A DNA stretch of 64,000 bases from Georgenia satyanarayanai (GTDB taxonomy: Bacteria > Actinomycetota > Actinomycetes > Actinomycetales > Actinomycetaceae), in assembly GCF_900116375.1 (NCBI RefSeq), contig NZ_UETB01000002.1, positions 281,768-345,767 of the forward strand, in the 5' to 3' direction. Position numbers and translations under genes: made by a program. Under the pieces are notes generated by a model, which made no database searches, was not told the origin of the DNA, and saw only the letters and a list, made by a program, of their open reading frames with translations. This document shows, piece by piece, positions 19,694-29,929 of the stretch (positions are counted from its first letter, which is position 1; every line of letters begins with the position of its first letter).

Positions 19694-20835
19694 GCCCGCT
19701 CCCGCTGGTCGAGCCGGTCCGCGAGCGCCGGCCACGCGGGCCCCTCCCGCACCTCCCCGCGGGCGGTGACGCGCAGCGCGGTGTCGCACACGAGCTCCGG
19801 CCCGCGGCGGGCGAGCACGCCGACCTCCGTCAGCCTCCGCCCGCCCTCGGTGCGGGTGACGTGGAGGACGGCGTCCAGGGCGCTCACCGCCTGGACGGCG
19901 ACGGCGTGCTCGCCGAGACCGGCGAGGGACCCCAGAGCGATGAGCCGGGCGGGCACGTCGGCCGGGGCGTTGGCGTGGACGGTGGCCCAGCCGCCGTCGT
20001 GCCCGGTGTTGAGGGCGCCGAGGACCTCGCGCACCTCGGCGCCGCGGCACTCCCCGAGGACGAGGCGGTCGGGCCGCATCCGCATGGCCGCCCGGACCAG
20101 CTCGGCCATCTCGACGCCGCCGGCCCGTTGGACGTTGGCCCGGCGCACCTGGAGGTGGACCACGTGCGGGTGGTCCGGCCGCAGCTCGACTGCCTCCTCG
20201 ATGCACACGATGCGCTCGTGCGGGCCCACGGTGGACAGCAGCGCAGCAAGGAGCGTCGTCTTGCCCGCCCCGGCGGCGCCGCTGACGAGGACGTTGGCGC
20301 GCGTGGTGACCAGGCCCCGCAGGACGTCGGCGAGCGGCGGCGCGACGGTGCCACCGGCGACGAGCTCCTCGACGGTCAGCGCCCGCCCGCGCTGGGTGCG
20401 CAGGCTGATGAGCGTGCCGTCGGCGGAGACGGGTGGCAGCACCGCGTGGAGGCGGGTGCCGTCGGGCAGCGCACCGTCGACCACCGGGCACGCCTCGTCG
20501 AGCCGCTGCCCGCACGCCGCCGCCAGCCTCGTGGCCAGCGCCCGGACCTCGGCCTCACCGCCGAGCTCGAGCAGCACGGGCACCAGCCCCCGGCCGCGGT
20601 CGGCCCACACGCCCCGCGCCCCGTTGACGAGGACGTCCGTCACGAGCGGGTCCTCGAGGAGGTCCTGCAGCTCACCGGCACCCACGAGCGCGGCCCGGGC
20701 GCGGGAGTCGAGCTCGAGCAGCGCCCGCCACCCCTGCACAGCCGAGCCCGCGACGACGGCGGCGCTCACCGTCGCGCCGTCGGCCTCGCCCCCGCCGCGG
20801 GCCACGGCCGCGCGGACGTCGGCCACCGTGGTCAC
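19690..20835 (-). CDS. tadA: Tad pilus assembly ATPase (CpaF/TadA family)
   Basis: Hexameric secretion ATPase that powers Flp pilus assembly. The 381-residue protein has the N-terminal region ELQDLLEDPLVTDVLVNG typical of CpaF, Walker A GAAGAGKT at 186-193, the Asp box ERIVCIEEAVEL, Walker B-like MRPDRLVLGECRG and the His box TGHDGGWATVHAN. All catalytic elements look intact. GTG at 20835 overlaps the upstream ssd stop by 4 bases. Not to be confused with the tRNA deaminase, also called tadA, at 52622-53083. Confidence 0.93.
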   Translation of the reverse strand: MTTVADVRAAVARGGGEADGATVSAAVVAGSAVQGWRALLELDSRARAALVGAGELQDLLEDPLVTDVLVNGARGVWADRGRGLVPVLLELGGEAEVRALATRLAAACGQRLDEACPVVDGALPDGTRLHAVLPPVSADGTLISLRTQRGRALTVEELVAGGTVAPPLADVLRGLVTTRANVLVSGAAGAGKTTLLAALLSTVGPHERIVCIEEAVELRPDHPHVVHLQVRRANVQRAGGVEMAELVRAAMRMRPDRLVLGECRGAEVREVLGALNTGHDGGWATVHANAPADVPARLIALGSLAGLGEHAVAVQAVSALDAVLHVTRTEGGRRLTEVGVLARRGPELVCDTALRVTARGEVREGPAWPALADRLDQRERA

Positions 20836-21821
20836 GGGCCCAGCCCCACCGTCCGCAGCAGGCGGCGCCCGGTGGCGAGGAGCGGCCCCCGTCGCTGGTC
20901 GCCCGGGGACAGGCCGCGCTCGACACCGGCGGTGAACGCCCGCTCGGGGCGGAGCACCGCGGCGAGCGGGCGCCCGCACACGTCGGCGACGTCCTCGGGC
21001 AGCAGGGTGCCCGCCGCCGGTCCGCGCACCACCAGCCGTACCTCACCGAGGACGCCCACCGCCGCCGCGGCAGCAGCGGCCGCCCGGGTGTCGCAGGCGG
21101 TGAGCAGGACCGTCTCGTCGCACAGCGCCAGCCACTCCCGGTCCGCGCCCGGCGCCAGCACCGCGCGGGGCAGGTCGAGGAGGACGGCGTCGGCCGCCCT
21201 GGTCAGCGCGCCGACGGCGTCGAGCGCCACCGGGTGCCCGCCGGCCACACCCCCGCGGACGTCCGAGGAGAGCACCCGCACACCGAGCCACTGGGGCAGC
21301 GCGGCCATGAGCCGGTCCGGTGGGAAGCCGCCACGCTCGGCGAGGACGTCGCACCATCGCGGGCCGGGGTCGTGCTCGACCCCGAGGAGCACCTCGAGCC
21401 CTCCGCCCGCGGGGTCGAGGTCGACCAGCGCCGTCGTCCGCCCGGCGTCCACCGCCAGCCGCGCGAGCACGGCACCGAGCGCGGAGGTCCCCACCCCGCC
21501 GACGGCGCCCACGACCCCGACCACCCGAGCGCGGCGGGGTGCGGCCGCGCGGCTGAGCGCGTCGAGCACCACCTCGGCGTCCGCGGGCAGGTGCAGCCCG
21601 CCGTCACCGAGCTCGAGCACCTCCCCGGCAGCCGCGGTCCCACGCCAGGCCGGGCCGGCTGCGTCACCGCGGTCGTCGAGGAGCACCGCCGCCACCGCCG
21701 GCGGATCGCTGCCGGGCGGGCGCACGTCCAGCTCCACGCCCGCGAGGACGCACAGTCGCCGCACCCGCTCGATGACGTGCCGGTCCCCCGAGCGGAGCAC
21801 CGCCCGTACCGCTGCCTCCAT
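20832..21821 (-). CDS. ssd: Ssd/CpaE-like septum-site-determining ATPase of the Tad locus
   Basis: ParA/MinD-superfamily protein of 329 residues, equivalent in position to M. tuberculosis Rv3660c (Ssd). The N-terminal region is a receiver-like domain. The P-loop equivalent reads VGAVGGVGTSALGAVLA, where the usual Lys is absent (GGVGTS rather than GGVGKT), as in other Ssd proteins, followed by ALVDLDPAGGGLEVLLG. It probably localises the pilus machinery or affects division rather than acting as a strong ATPase. ATG at 21821 follows GAGGAGG; the frame continues to 21863 without a good start. First gene of the operon. Confidence 0.88.
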   Translation of the reverse strand: MEAAVRAVLRSGDRHVIERVRRLCVLAGVELDVRPPGSDPPAVAAVLLDDRGDAAGPAWRGTAAAGEVLELGDGGLHLPADAEVVLDALSRAAAPRRARVVGVVGAVGGVGTSALGAVLARLAVDAGRTTALVDLDPAGGGLEVLLGVEHDPGPRWCDVLAERGGFPPDRLMAALPQWLGVRVLSSDVRGGVAGGHPVALDAVGALTRAADAVLLDLPRAVLAPGADREWLALCDETVLLTACDTRAAAAAAAAVGVLGEVRLVVRGPAAGTLLPEDVADVCGRPLAAVLRPERAFTAGVERGLSPGDQRRGPLLATGRRLLRTVGLGP

Positions 21822-21932
21822 GCTCGCCCTCCTCTCACCTCGAGGATGACGAAGCCGGGGCACGTCGGGGCGGGCACGGCCCTCGGCTGGGGAGGAGTCG
21901 CCCGCGAGCCGGCCCTGGGGACCGGCGGTGGC

Positions 21933-22085
21933 TCAGCGCCGGGGCGCTCGGGAGGGGCCGGGCCTGCCCGCGGGAGCGTCGTCGTCCTCGAGGGGGTGCT
22001 TGGCGAGGAAGACGATGGCGACGGTGAGACCGCCCCAGATGATGAGCATGGCGAGCAGCATGAAGACGATCGCGAGGGGGGTCAT
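21933..22085 (-). CDS. MetS-like small subunit of NSS-family transporter
   Basis: Protein of 50 residues with one membrane helix (PLAIVFMLLAMLIIWGGLTVAIVFL) and a charged tail (KHPLEDDD). This is the pattern of the small MetS partner of the MetP methionine/alanine importer of corynebacteria. ATG at 22085 overlaps the transporter stop (ATGA), which fits a stoichiometric accessory subunit. A longer frame upstream is a shadow of the transporter gene. Confidence 0.85.
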   Translation of the reverse strand: MTPLAIVFMLLAMLIIWGGLTVAIVFLAKHPLEDDDAPAGRPGPSRAPRR

Positions 22086-23626
22086 CGCCGGGCCTCCTGG
22101 GACGCTGACAGCGGTTCGGGGGTGAAGTCGTCGACGGGGCGGCGCCACGGGATGAGGGTGTACACGAGAGCGGCGACGGCCATGAGGGCGAGCGTGCCCC
22201 ACCCGGCGATGTTGAGGAAGGCCAACGGGTAGTCCTCGTACCGCTCGCCGAGGAGGGTGCTCAGGCTCGTCACGAGCATCACGGTCAGCGCGATGGGGAC
22301 GATCGCCCCGACGAGCACGCTCCACCAGCGGCCCACGTGACCGGTCGACACGGCGTTGAGGTGGGCGCGCAGCTCGGGCAGCCTACGGGCGCCCAGCGTG
22401 ACGATGACGCAGGTGGCGATCGCGGAGAGGACGACGCCCACCTCGTTCGTGTACTTGTCCACGGTGTCCAGCACGGCCAGGCCGGAGGTCGAGGAGTACA
22501 GCGCGAGCGAGATGACCGCCGCGAGGCCACCGATGAGCAGGGAGACCTGGACGCGGCTGAGCCCGAACTTCTCCTGGAAGGCCGCCGAGACGACCTGGAG
22601 GATCGAGATGAGGGAGGTGAAACCCGCGAGCGCGAGCGAGGTGAAGAAGAGGATCCCGAAGATCGGTCCCCCGGGCATCATCGAGACGATCTGCGGGAAG
22701 GTCGCGAAGCTGAGCATCGGACCGGTGAGGTTCTCCAGCTCGCCCACCGCCACGCCCTGCTGGGCGGCCATGAAGCCGAGGGTCGCGAAGACGCCGATGC
22801 CGGCGAGGAGCTCGAAGGAGGAGTTCGCGAAGGCGACGACGTACCCGGTGGGGGCGACGTTCGACCGCCGCTTGAGGTAGCTCGAGTACGTGATCATGAT
22901 GCCGAAGGCGATCGACAGCGAGAAGAAGATCTGGCTGTAGGCGGCGATCCACACGTTCGGGTCGCCCAGCGCCTCCCAGTTCGGGGTGAAGAACGCGGTG
23001 AGCCCGTCGGCGGCGCCCTCGAGGAACAGGGCCCGCACGACCATGATGAGGAAGAGGACGGCGAGCAGCGGGATGAAGATCCTGTTCGCCCGCTCCAGCC
23101 CGCGCTGGACGCCGAGCGCGAGGACGGCGAGGACGACGAGCCACAGCACGAGCATCGGCCAGAAGATCCCGCCGACGTAGTCGGTGCTCAGGCCGGCGCC
23201 GCTGTACCGGAGGAAGTCACCGGTGAAGAAGGCCGCAGGGTCCTCGCCCCAGGCCATGTCGACGGAGAAGCCGATGTACCTGATCGCCCACACGACGATC
23301 ACGGTGTAGTAGGTGGCGATGATGAAGGAGATGGCCACCTGGAACCATCCGAGCGGCTCGAAGCCCTTCCCCAGCCGCCGGAACACCGCCGGCGCCGAGC
23401 CGCGGAAGCGGTGCCCGAGGGAGTAGTCGAGCAGGAGGATCGGCACACCTGCCGTGAGCAGGGCGACGAGGTAGGGGACGAGGAAGGCGCCGCCGCCGTT
23501 CTCGTAGGCCACACCGGGGAACCGCCAGATGTTCCCCAGGCCGACCGCCGATCCGACCGCGGCCAGGATGAAGCCGTACTGGCCGGTCCACTGCTCACGT
23601 TCGGGTGCCGCTGTCCGCTCTGCCAT
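22082..23626 (-). CDS. Sodium-dependent NSS-family transporter (MetP-like)
   Basis: Sodium-coupled amino-acid symporter of 514 residues with about 12 membrane segments. The first helix has the NSS signature AAVGSAVGLGNIWRFPGVAYENGGGAFLVPYL. The presence of a MetS-like subunit immediately downstream argues for methionine/alanine uptake as in C. glutamicum MetPS, but substrate is inferred. ATG at 23626 follows GAGGGGA. A TAGATT -10 candidate is at 23671-23676. Divergent from the HAD gene. Confidence 0.92.
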   Translation of the reverse strand: MAERTAAPEREQWTGQYGFILAAVGSAVGLGNIWRFPGVAYENGGGAFLVPYLVALLTAGVPILLLDYSLGHRFRGSAPAVFRRLGKGFEPLGWFQVAISFIIATYYTVIVVWAIRYIGFSVDMAWGEDPAAFFTGDFLRYSGAGLSTDYVGGIFWPMLVLWLVVLAVLALGVQRGLERANRIFIPLLAVLFLIMVVRALFLEGAADGLTAFFTPNWEALGDPNVWIAAYSQIFFSLSIAFGIMITYSSYLKRRSNVAPTGYVVAFANSSFELLAGIGVFATLGFMAAQQGVAVGELENLTGPMLSFATFPQIVSMMPGGPIFGILFFTSLALAGFTSLISILQVVSAAFQEKFGLSRVQVSLLIGGLAAVISLALYSSTSGLAVLDTVDKYTNEVGVVLSAIATCVIVTLGARRLPELRAHLNAVSTGHVGRWWSVLVGAIVPIALTVMLVTSLSTLLGERYEDYPLAFLNIAGWGTLALMAVAALVYTLIPWRRPVDDFTPEPLSASQEARR

Positions 23627-23670
23627 CGGGTCCCCTCGTCGTCAGGCCACCGGCGTCGGTGGTGCCGCGC

Positions 23671-23676
23671 AATCTA
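23671..23676 (-). promoter_or_regulatory. Candidate -10 box (TAGATT) of the NSS transporter operon
   Basis: TAGATT on the reverse strand lies about 45 bases before the ATG at 23626, in the divergent gap to the HAD gene. No clear -35 is seen. Confidence 0.35.
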
Positions 23677-23756
23677 GCCCTCCCGCTCGGGCGACGACGA
23701 GCGCACGTCTCACCTGTCGGACAGACTCTCCTCGGGGCGCCCGCGGACCGGGCCGT

Positions 23757-23762
23757 TAGGGT
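23757..23762 (+). promoter_or_regulatory. Candidate -10 box (TAGGGT) of the HAD gene
   Basis: TAGGGT lies 18 bases before the GTG at 23781; AGGAGG (23769-23774) lies between them, so this would give a short leadered mRNA. Confidence 0.4.
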
Positions 23763-23780
23763 CGGGGCAGGAGGTTCTTC

Positions 23781-24569
23781 GTGCCACACACTTCCCCGGG
23801 ACGTCCGGCGGCGTTCTTCGACCTCGACAAGACCGTCATCGCCGGCTCCTCGTCCCTCGCGCTGTCCAAGGCGTTCTACGCCGCCGGGCTGCTCACCCGC
23901 GCCGGGGCGCTGCGCGGCCTGTACGCCCAGCTCGGCTACCTCTCCTTCGGGGCCGACCACGACCAGACCGAGCGCATGAAGGAGCGCCTGGCACGTGTCT
24001 CCCTCGGCTGGGACGCGGCGCGCACCGAGGCCGTGGCTGCCGCGGCGGTCGACACGCACGTGCGTCCGGTCGTCTACCGGGAGGCGCTCGAGCTCATCGC
24101 CGAGCACCGGGCGGCGGGTGAGGACGTCGTCGTCGTCTCGGCGTCGAGCGAGGTCGTCGTGCGCCCGATCGGGGAGCTGCTCGGTGCCGACCACGTCATC
24201 GCCACCCGGCCCGTCGTCACCGACGGCCGCTTCACCGACCAGCTCGAGTTCTACGCCTACGGGCCGACGAAGGCGACGGCGATCCGCGAGCTCGCCCGCG
24301 AGCGCGGCTACGACCTCACCGCCAGCACCGCCTACAGCGACTCCGTCACCGACCTGCCGATGCTCGAGGCGGTGGGCAACCCGGTGGCCGTCAACCCGGA
24401 CCGTGCCCTGCGCCGCCACGCGATCGCCCAGGGCTGGCTCGTGCGCGACTTCACCCGCCCGGTGCCGGTCCGACCACGTCGCCGGCCGGGCGCGCCGGCG
24501 GCGGTGGCCATGGGGACCGTCCTCCTCGCCGCCCTCGCGTGGCGGACGTGGCGGCGCACCGCGCGCTGA
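23781..24569 (+). CDS. HAD-IB family phosphatase (SerB-like)
   Basis: Protein of 262 residues in the HAD subfamily IB with motif I AAFFDLDKTVI, motif II VVVVSASSE, a lysine in YGPTKATAI and motif III YSDSVTDLPMLEAVGNPVAVNPD. It is equivalent in position to M. tuberculosis Rv3661. Related proteins hydrolyse phosphoserine or lipid-linked phosphates; the C-terminal hydrophobic helix (AVAMGTVLLAALAWRTW) would tether it to the membrane, which favours a lipid or envelope substrate. GTG at 23781 follows AGGAGG. Confidence 0.9.
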   Translation: MPHTSPGRPAAFFDLDKTVIAGSSSLALSKAFYAAGLLTRAGALRGLYAQLGYLSFGADHDQTERMKERLARVSLGWDAARTEAVAAAAVDTHVRPVVYREALELIAEHRAAGEDVVVVSASSEVVVRPIGELLGADHVIATRPVVTDGRFTDQLEFYAYGPTKATAIRELARERGYDLTASTAYSDSVTDLPMLEAVGNPVAVNPDRALRRHAIAQGWLVRDFTRPVPVRPRRRPGAPAAVAMGTVLLAALAWRTWRRTAR

Positions 24570-24638
24570 CCGGCGCGCCGCCCCCTGCCCGGCGTTCACG
24601 CCTCGCTACGTTGAGGACCGCAGACCCGAGGAGGCGAC

Positions 24639-25799
<1,161 letters not shown>

Positions 25800-25807
25800 G
25801 CGCACGT

Positions 25808-25846
25808 CAACGGGCCGGCCACGGGACTCCCGCGACCGGCCCGTTG
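25808..25846 (+). terminator. Hairpin after the membrane protein gene
   Basis: Arms 25808-25818 (CAACGGGCCGG) and 25836-25846 are exact complements separated by 17 bases, nine bases after the stop at 25799. The remaining 229 bases to acs hold no other feature I can support. Confidence 0.65.
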
Positions 25847-26075
25847 CTCCGTCCGTCGGCGGCCGGCGCCCCGCTCTCGCGCCGGTCCCGGCCCCGTGAC
25901 CCCCGGTGGGGTGCCCCGAAGCATCCCCACGCCTGCCCGTCCCGCCCGCCGCCGGCGTCCTGGTCGCCGCGCCCGTCGACGCCGCACGGACGGTACATTC
26001 GGGGACGTGCGCCGATGTGATCCCGGCCATACGGGGGCACGGCAATGGCAACGAACGACGTCGTCCGGAGGAATC

Positions 26076-28064
26076 ATGGCTGACCACACCAGCGCTGACG
26101 CAGCGGCAGGCGGACTGGAGAACCTGCTCGTCGAGGAGCGCCGCTTCCCGCCGAGCCCCGAGTTCGCCGCCCAGGCGAACGCGACCGCGGAGCTCTACGA
26201 CCGGGCCGCGGCCGACCGCCTCGGGTTCTGGGCCGAGCAGGCCCGCGAGCTGCTCACCTGGTCCACGGACTTCTCCGAGGTCCTCGACTGGTCCGACGCG
26301 CCACGCGCGCGCTGGTTCGGTGACGGCCGGCTCAACGCCGCCTACAACGCCGTGGACCGGCACGTCGAGGCCGGCAACGGCGAGCGCGTGGCCATCCACT
26401 GGGAGGGCGAGCAGGGCGACACCCGCACGATCACCTACGCACAGCTGCGCGACGAGGTGGCTCGCGCCGCCGCGGCCCTCGCCGAGCTCGGCGTGCAGAC
26501 CGGTGACCGCGTGGCGATCTACCTGCCGATGATCCCCGAGGCCGTCGTCGCGATGCTCGCCTGCGCGCGCATCGGCGCCCCGCACTCCGTCGTCTTCGGC
26601 GGCTTCTCCGCCGAGGCGCTGCACACCCGCATCAACGACGCGTCGGCGAAGGTCGTCATCACCGCCGACGGCGGCTACCGGCGCGGCAAGGCGAGCGCCC
26701 TCAAGCCCGCCGTCGACGACGCCCTCGCCAGCGGTGACACGCCGGTGGAGAAGGTCCTCGTCGTCCGGCGCACCGGGCAGGACGTGGCCTGGACCGAGGG
26801 CCGCGACGTGTGGTGGGACGAGGTCGTCCCCCGCCAGGACACCGACTTCGCGCCCGTGGACGTCGAGGCCGAGCACCCGCTGTTCATCCTCTACACCTCC
26901 GGCACCACCGGGAAGCCCAAGGGCATCTTCCACACGACCGGCGGGTACCTCGCCCAGTCCGCGTACACCCACCGCAACGTCTTCGACCTCAAGCCGGAGA
27001 CCGACGTCTACTGGTGCACCGCGGACATCGGCTGGGTCACCGGGCACACGTACGTCACCTACGGCCCGCTCGTCAACGGCGCCACCCAGGTGATGTACGA
27101 GGGCACGCCCGACACCCCGCACAAGGGCCGCTGGTGGGAGATCGTCGAGAAGTACAAGGTCACGCTCCTCTACACCGCGCCCACCGCGATCCGCACGTGC
27201 ATGAAGTGGGGCGAGGAGGAGCCGGGCCGCTTCGACCTGTCCTCCCTGCGCGTGCTCGGCTCGGTCGGTGAGCCGATCAACCCCGAGGCGTGGGTCTGGT
27301 ACCGCCGCGTCATCGGCGGTGACCGCACCCCCGTCGTCGACACGTGGTGGCAGACGGAGACGGGCGCGATCATGATCTCCCCGCTGCCCGGCGTCACCGC
27401 CGCCAAGCCCGGCTCCGCCCAGACGCCGCTGCCCGGCATCAGCGCCGACGTCGTCGACGAGCAGGGCGAGCCCGTCCCCGCGGGCTCGGGCGGCTACCTC
27501 GTCCTCACCGAGCCGTGGCCGGCCATGCTGCGCGGCATCTGGGGAGACGAGCAGCGCTTCCACGACACGTACTGGTCCCGCTTCCCCGGCATCTACTTCG
27601 CCGGCGACGGCGCCAAGAAGGACGAGGACGGCGACCTGTGGGTCCTCGGCCGCGTGGACGACGTCATGAACGTCTCGGGCCACCGCCTCTCGACGACGGA
27701 GATCGAGTCCGCGCTCGTCTCCCACCCCACGGTGGCCGAGGCCGCCGTCGTCGGGGCCAGCGACGACACGACCGGCCAGGCCGTCGTCGCCTTCGTCATC
27801 CTGCGTGGCGAGGCGGCCGCAGCCGCCAGCGAGGCGAGCGCCGAGGACCACATCGCCGAGCTGCGGGCGCACGTGGCCAAGGAGATCGGGCCGATCGCCA
27901 AGCCGCGCTCGATCCTCGTCGTCCCCGAGCTCCCCAAGACCCGCTCCGGCAAGATCATGCGCCGTCTCCTGCGCGACGTCGCCGAGAACCGCCAGGTCGG
28001 CGACGTGACGACCCTGGCCGACTCGACAGTCATGGCCCAGATCAGCGCCGGCATGCAGAAGTAG
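26076..28064 (+). CDS. acs: Acetyl-coenzyme A synthetase
   Basis: Makes acetyl-CoA from acetate, ATP and CoA through acetyl-AMP. The 662-residue protein has the AMP-binding motif [12 protein letters not shown] near 272-283, [24 protein letters not shown], and the C-terminal [11 protein letters not shown] with K626, the lysine acetylated in known Acs proteins. A sirtuin that could reverse such acetylation is encoded at 51677. ATG at 26076 lies three bases after GGAGGAA; upstream in-frame sequence to 25896 is not protein-like. The final codons and stop are triplicated in tandem immediately downstream. Confidence 0.97.
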   Translation: MADHTSADAAAGGLENLLVEERRFPPSPEFAAQANATAELYDRAAADRLGFWAEQARELLTWSTDFSEVLDWSDAPRARWFGDGRLNAAYNAVDRHVEAGNGERVAIHWEGEQGDTRTITYAQLRDEVARAAAALAELGVQTGDRVAIYLPMIPEAVVAMLACARIGAPHSVVFGGFSAEALHTRINDASAKVVITADGGYRRGKASALKPAVDDALASGDTPVEKVLVVRRTGQDVAWTEGRDVWWDEVVPRQDTDFAPVDVEAEHPLFILYTSGTTGKPKGIFHTTGGYLAQSAYTHRNVFDLKPETDVYWCTADIGWVTGHTYVTYGPLVNGATQVMYEGTPDTPHKGRWWEIVEKYKVTLLYTAPTAIRTCMKWGEEEPGRFDLSSLRVLGSVGEPINPEAWVWYRRVIGGDRTPVVDTWWQTETGAIMISPLPGVTAAKPGSAQTPLPGISADVVDEQGEPVPAGSGGYLVLTEPWPAMLRGIWGDEQRFHDTYWSRFPGIYFAGDGAKKDEDGDLWVLGRVDDVMNVSGHRLSTTEIESALVSHPTVAEAAVVGASDDTTGQAVVAFVILRGEAAAAASEASAEDHIAELRAHVAKEIGPIAKPRSILVVPELPKTRSGKIMRRLLRDVAENRQVGDVTTLADSTVMAQISAGMQK

Positions 28065-28118
28065 CCCACCGCCCCTCAGAAGTAGCCCCCCGCCCCTCGC
28101 GAGTAGCCCCACCCCCCT
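28056..28118 (+). repeat. Three 21 bp tandem copies of the acs stop-codon region
   Basis: Units at 28056-28076, 28077-28097 and 28098-28118. The first contains the last two acs codons and the TAG (CAGAAGTAG); the second repeats CAGAAGTAG and the third has CGCGAGTAG. As 21 is a multiple of three, all three TAG codons are in the acs frame. The third unit ends two bases before the palindrome at 28121. Confidence 0.85.
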
Positions 28119-28120
28119 CA

Positions 28121-28163
28121 CGCCGAGAGCTGAGTTGTTCCTGGAACAACTCAGCTCTCGGCG
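28121..28163. repeat. Dispersed palindrome, copy 2 (perfect 21 bp arms)
   Basis: Arms 28121-28141 and 28143-28163 are perfect complements around a single base. The arm begins CGCCGAGAGCTGAGTTGTTC, the same word as at 10830 and 30645. It follows acs and precedes the hydrolase promoter; terminator function is likely. Confidence 0.9.
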
Positions 28164-28203
28164 CTCACGTGTGGGGGACGCAGGGGTGGGGTGGAGCGTC
28201 GTC

Positions 28204-28209
28204 TAGGCT
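28204..28209 (+). promoter_or_regulatory. -10 box (TAGGCT) of the epoxide-hydrolase-like gene
   Basis: TAGGCT ends six bases before the GTG at 28216, consistent with a leaderless mRNA. Confidence 0.5.
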
Positions 28210-28215
28210 CCTCGC

Positions 28216-29124
28216 GTGGCGAGTGCGCAGGGTGTGGTGTGGCAGGACGGACCGTGGGAGCACCGGTTCGTGCCGGCGAACGGGGCGCGCTTCCACGTCG
28301 TCCTCGCCGGCCCGGAGGCCGGTGAGCTCGTCGTCCTGCTCCACGGCTTCCCCCAGTTCTGGTGGGCGTGGCGCCACCAGCTGACGGCCCTGGCCGACGC
28401 CGGCTACCGCGTCGCAGCGATGGACGTCCGCGGCTTCGGCGGCTCGGACAAGCCGCCGGGCGGGCACGCGACGCCGGTGCTCACCGCCGACGTCGGCGGC
28501 GTGATCCGCTCACTGGGCCGCGAGCGGGCGGTCGTCGCGGGTCACAGCTTCGGCGGGCTGCTCGCGTGGTCGATGCCGGTGCTCGAGCCCCGCGTCACCC
28601 GCGCCGTCGCCGTCCTCAGCGCCCCGCACCCTGTGCCGCTCCTGCGGCCGCGCAACCACCTCGGCCCGCGGGCCCGCGCCTTCCTCGCCCGCGTCCAGGT
28701 GCCGTGGTTCCCGGAGCACGCGCTGCGCCGCGGTGACCTCGTCTCCCGCGTCCTCACGGACCTCTCGGCGCCCGGCCGCGTGCTGCCGCCCGAGGAGCTG
28801 CGCGCCTACCAGGCCGCGGTCCGGCTCCCGTCGGTCGCCCACACGAGCCTCGAGCACCTGCGCTGGCTCGTGCGCTCGACCCCGCGCCCGGACGGCCGGC
28901 GCTACCTCGCCGCCATGGCCCACCCGGTCACCGTGCCGGTGCTGAGCGTGCGCGGGGGTGCCGACCGCTTCAGCCCGGCCGCCGCCTATGCCGCGGACCC
29001 GGCCCACGTGCGGGGTCAGCTGCGCACCGCCGTCGTCCCGGGCGCCGGGCACCTGCTGCCCGAGGAGGCACCCGAGGCCGTCACCGCCCTCCTCCTCGAC
29101 TTCCTCGCCGCCCTCCCGGACTGA
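28216..29124 (+). CDS. Alpha/beta hydrolase, epoxide hydrolase-like
   Basis: Protein of 302 residues with an oxyanion-hole HGFPQFWWAWRHQ motif, RGFGGSDKP, and GHSFGGLLAW at the nucleophile elbow. The nucleophile is therefore Ser rather than the Asp of true epoxide hydrolases (for example GHDWG), so esterase or another activity is more likely than epoxide opening. A catalytic His lies in GAGHLLPEEAPE. It occupies the place of M. tuberculosis ephE (Rv3670) between acs and nth. GTG at 28216 is supported by the upstream TAGGCT box. Confidence 0.85.
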   Translation: MASAQGVVWQDGPWEHRFVPANGARFHVVLAGPEAGELVVLLHGFPQFWWAWRHQLTALADAGYRVAAMDVRGFGGSDKPPGGHATPVLTADVGGVIRSLGRERAVVAGHSFGGLLAWSMPVLEPRVTRAVAVLSAPHPVPLLRPRNHLGPRARAFLARVQVPWFPEHALRRGDLVSRVLTDLSAPGRVLPPEELRAYQAAVRLPSVAHTSLEHLRWLVRSTPRPDGRRYLAAMAHPVTVPVLSVRGGADRFSPAAAYAADPAHVRGQLRTAVVPGAGHLLPEEAPEAVTALLLDFLAALPD

Positions 29125-29130
29125 CCGGAG

Positions 29131-29832
29131 TCAGCCCGGGCGGCGCACCAGGCCCTCGGCGAGCTCCGGGTCGGTCTCCCCCACCCCGTAGCTCGGGCAC
29201 ACGTCGGCGAACACGCAGGCGCCGCAGGCGGGCCGGCGTGAGTGGCAGACGCGGCGCCCGTGGAAGATCAGCCGGTGGCACAGCATGGTCCACCGCTCCG
29301 GTGGCACGAGGTCGGCGATGTCCCGCTCCACCTTCACCGGGTCCTTGTTCTCCGTCCAGCCCAGGCGGCGGGCGAGCCGCCCGACGTGGGTGTCCACCGT
29401 GATGCCCGGGACGTCGAAGGCGTTGCCGAGCACGACGTTCGCGGTCTTGCGGCCCACCCCCGGCAGCCGGACGAGCGCGTCCAGGTCGGCCGGCACCTGC
29501 CCGCCGTGGTCGGCGAGCAGCGCCGCCGCGAGGCCGCGCAGCGAGGTCGCCTTGGCCCGGAAGAAGCCCAGCGGCCGCAGCACCTCCTCCAGCTCCTCCT
29601 GGCTCGCGGCCGCGAGCTCGGCCGGTCCGGGCCACCGCCGGAACAGCGTGGGAGTCACGGCGTTGACGCGCACGTCCGTCGTCTGGGCCGACAGGACGGT
29701 GGCGACGAGGAGCTCGAAGGGGGCGGTGAAGTCGAGCTCGCAGCGGGCGTCGGGCCACTCCGCGGTGAGGACGTCGTCGACCTCGACGGCGGGTGCCGGG
29801 CCACGCTCGGCGAGCGGCAGGTCGGTGCTCAC
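29131..29832 (-). CDS. nth: Endonuclease III
   Basis: Base-excision repair glycosylase/AP lyase for oxidised pyrimidines. The 233-residue protein has helix-hairpin-helix LPGVGRKTANVV with catalytic K129, catalytic D147 in VDTHV, and the 4Fe-4S ligands C196, C203, C206 and C212 in the standard spacing. GTG at 29832 lies six bases after TAACCT, so the mRNA is probably leaderless. Convergent with the hydrolase, only six bases apart, and divergent from crp, as in mycobacteria. Confidence 0.96.
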   Translation of the reverse strand: MSTDLPLAERGPAPAVEVDDVLTAEWPDARCELDFTAPFELLVATVLSAQTTDVRVNAVTPTLFRRWPGPAELAAASQEELEEVLRPLGFFRAKATSLRGLAAALLADHGGQVPADLDALVRLPGVGRKTANVVLGNAFDVPGITVDTHVGRLARRLGWTENKDPVKVERDIADLVPPERWTMLCHRLIFHGRRVCHSRRPACGACVFADVCPSYGVGETDPELAEGLVRRPG

Positions 29833-29838
29833 CGGCCC

Positions 29839-29844
29839 AGGTTA
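29839..29844 (-). promoter_or_regulatory. -10 box (TAACCT) of nth
   Basis: TAACCT ends six bases before the GTG at 29832. Confidence 0.5.
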
Positions 29845-29929
29845 CGGGCGGCAGCTTGCTCTCGGTGGCAGGATGGTCGCCATGGGCTCCGGCCCGGCCG
29901 CCGACACCGACGTGAAAAGGAAGCAAAAC

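Noticed and set aside
26014..26032. Crp site upstream of acs
   Set aside because: Only one half (TGTGA) is present; no inverted TCACA at the right distance.
28216..29124. True epoxide hydrolase activity
   Set aside because: The nucleophile elbow is GHSFGG with Ser instead of the Asp needed for epoxide opening, so only the fold is supported.
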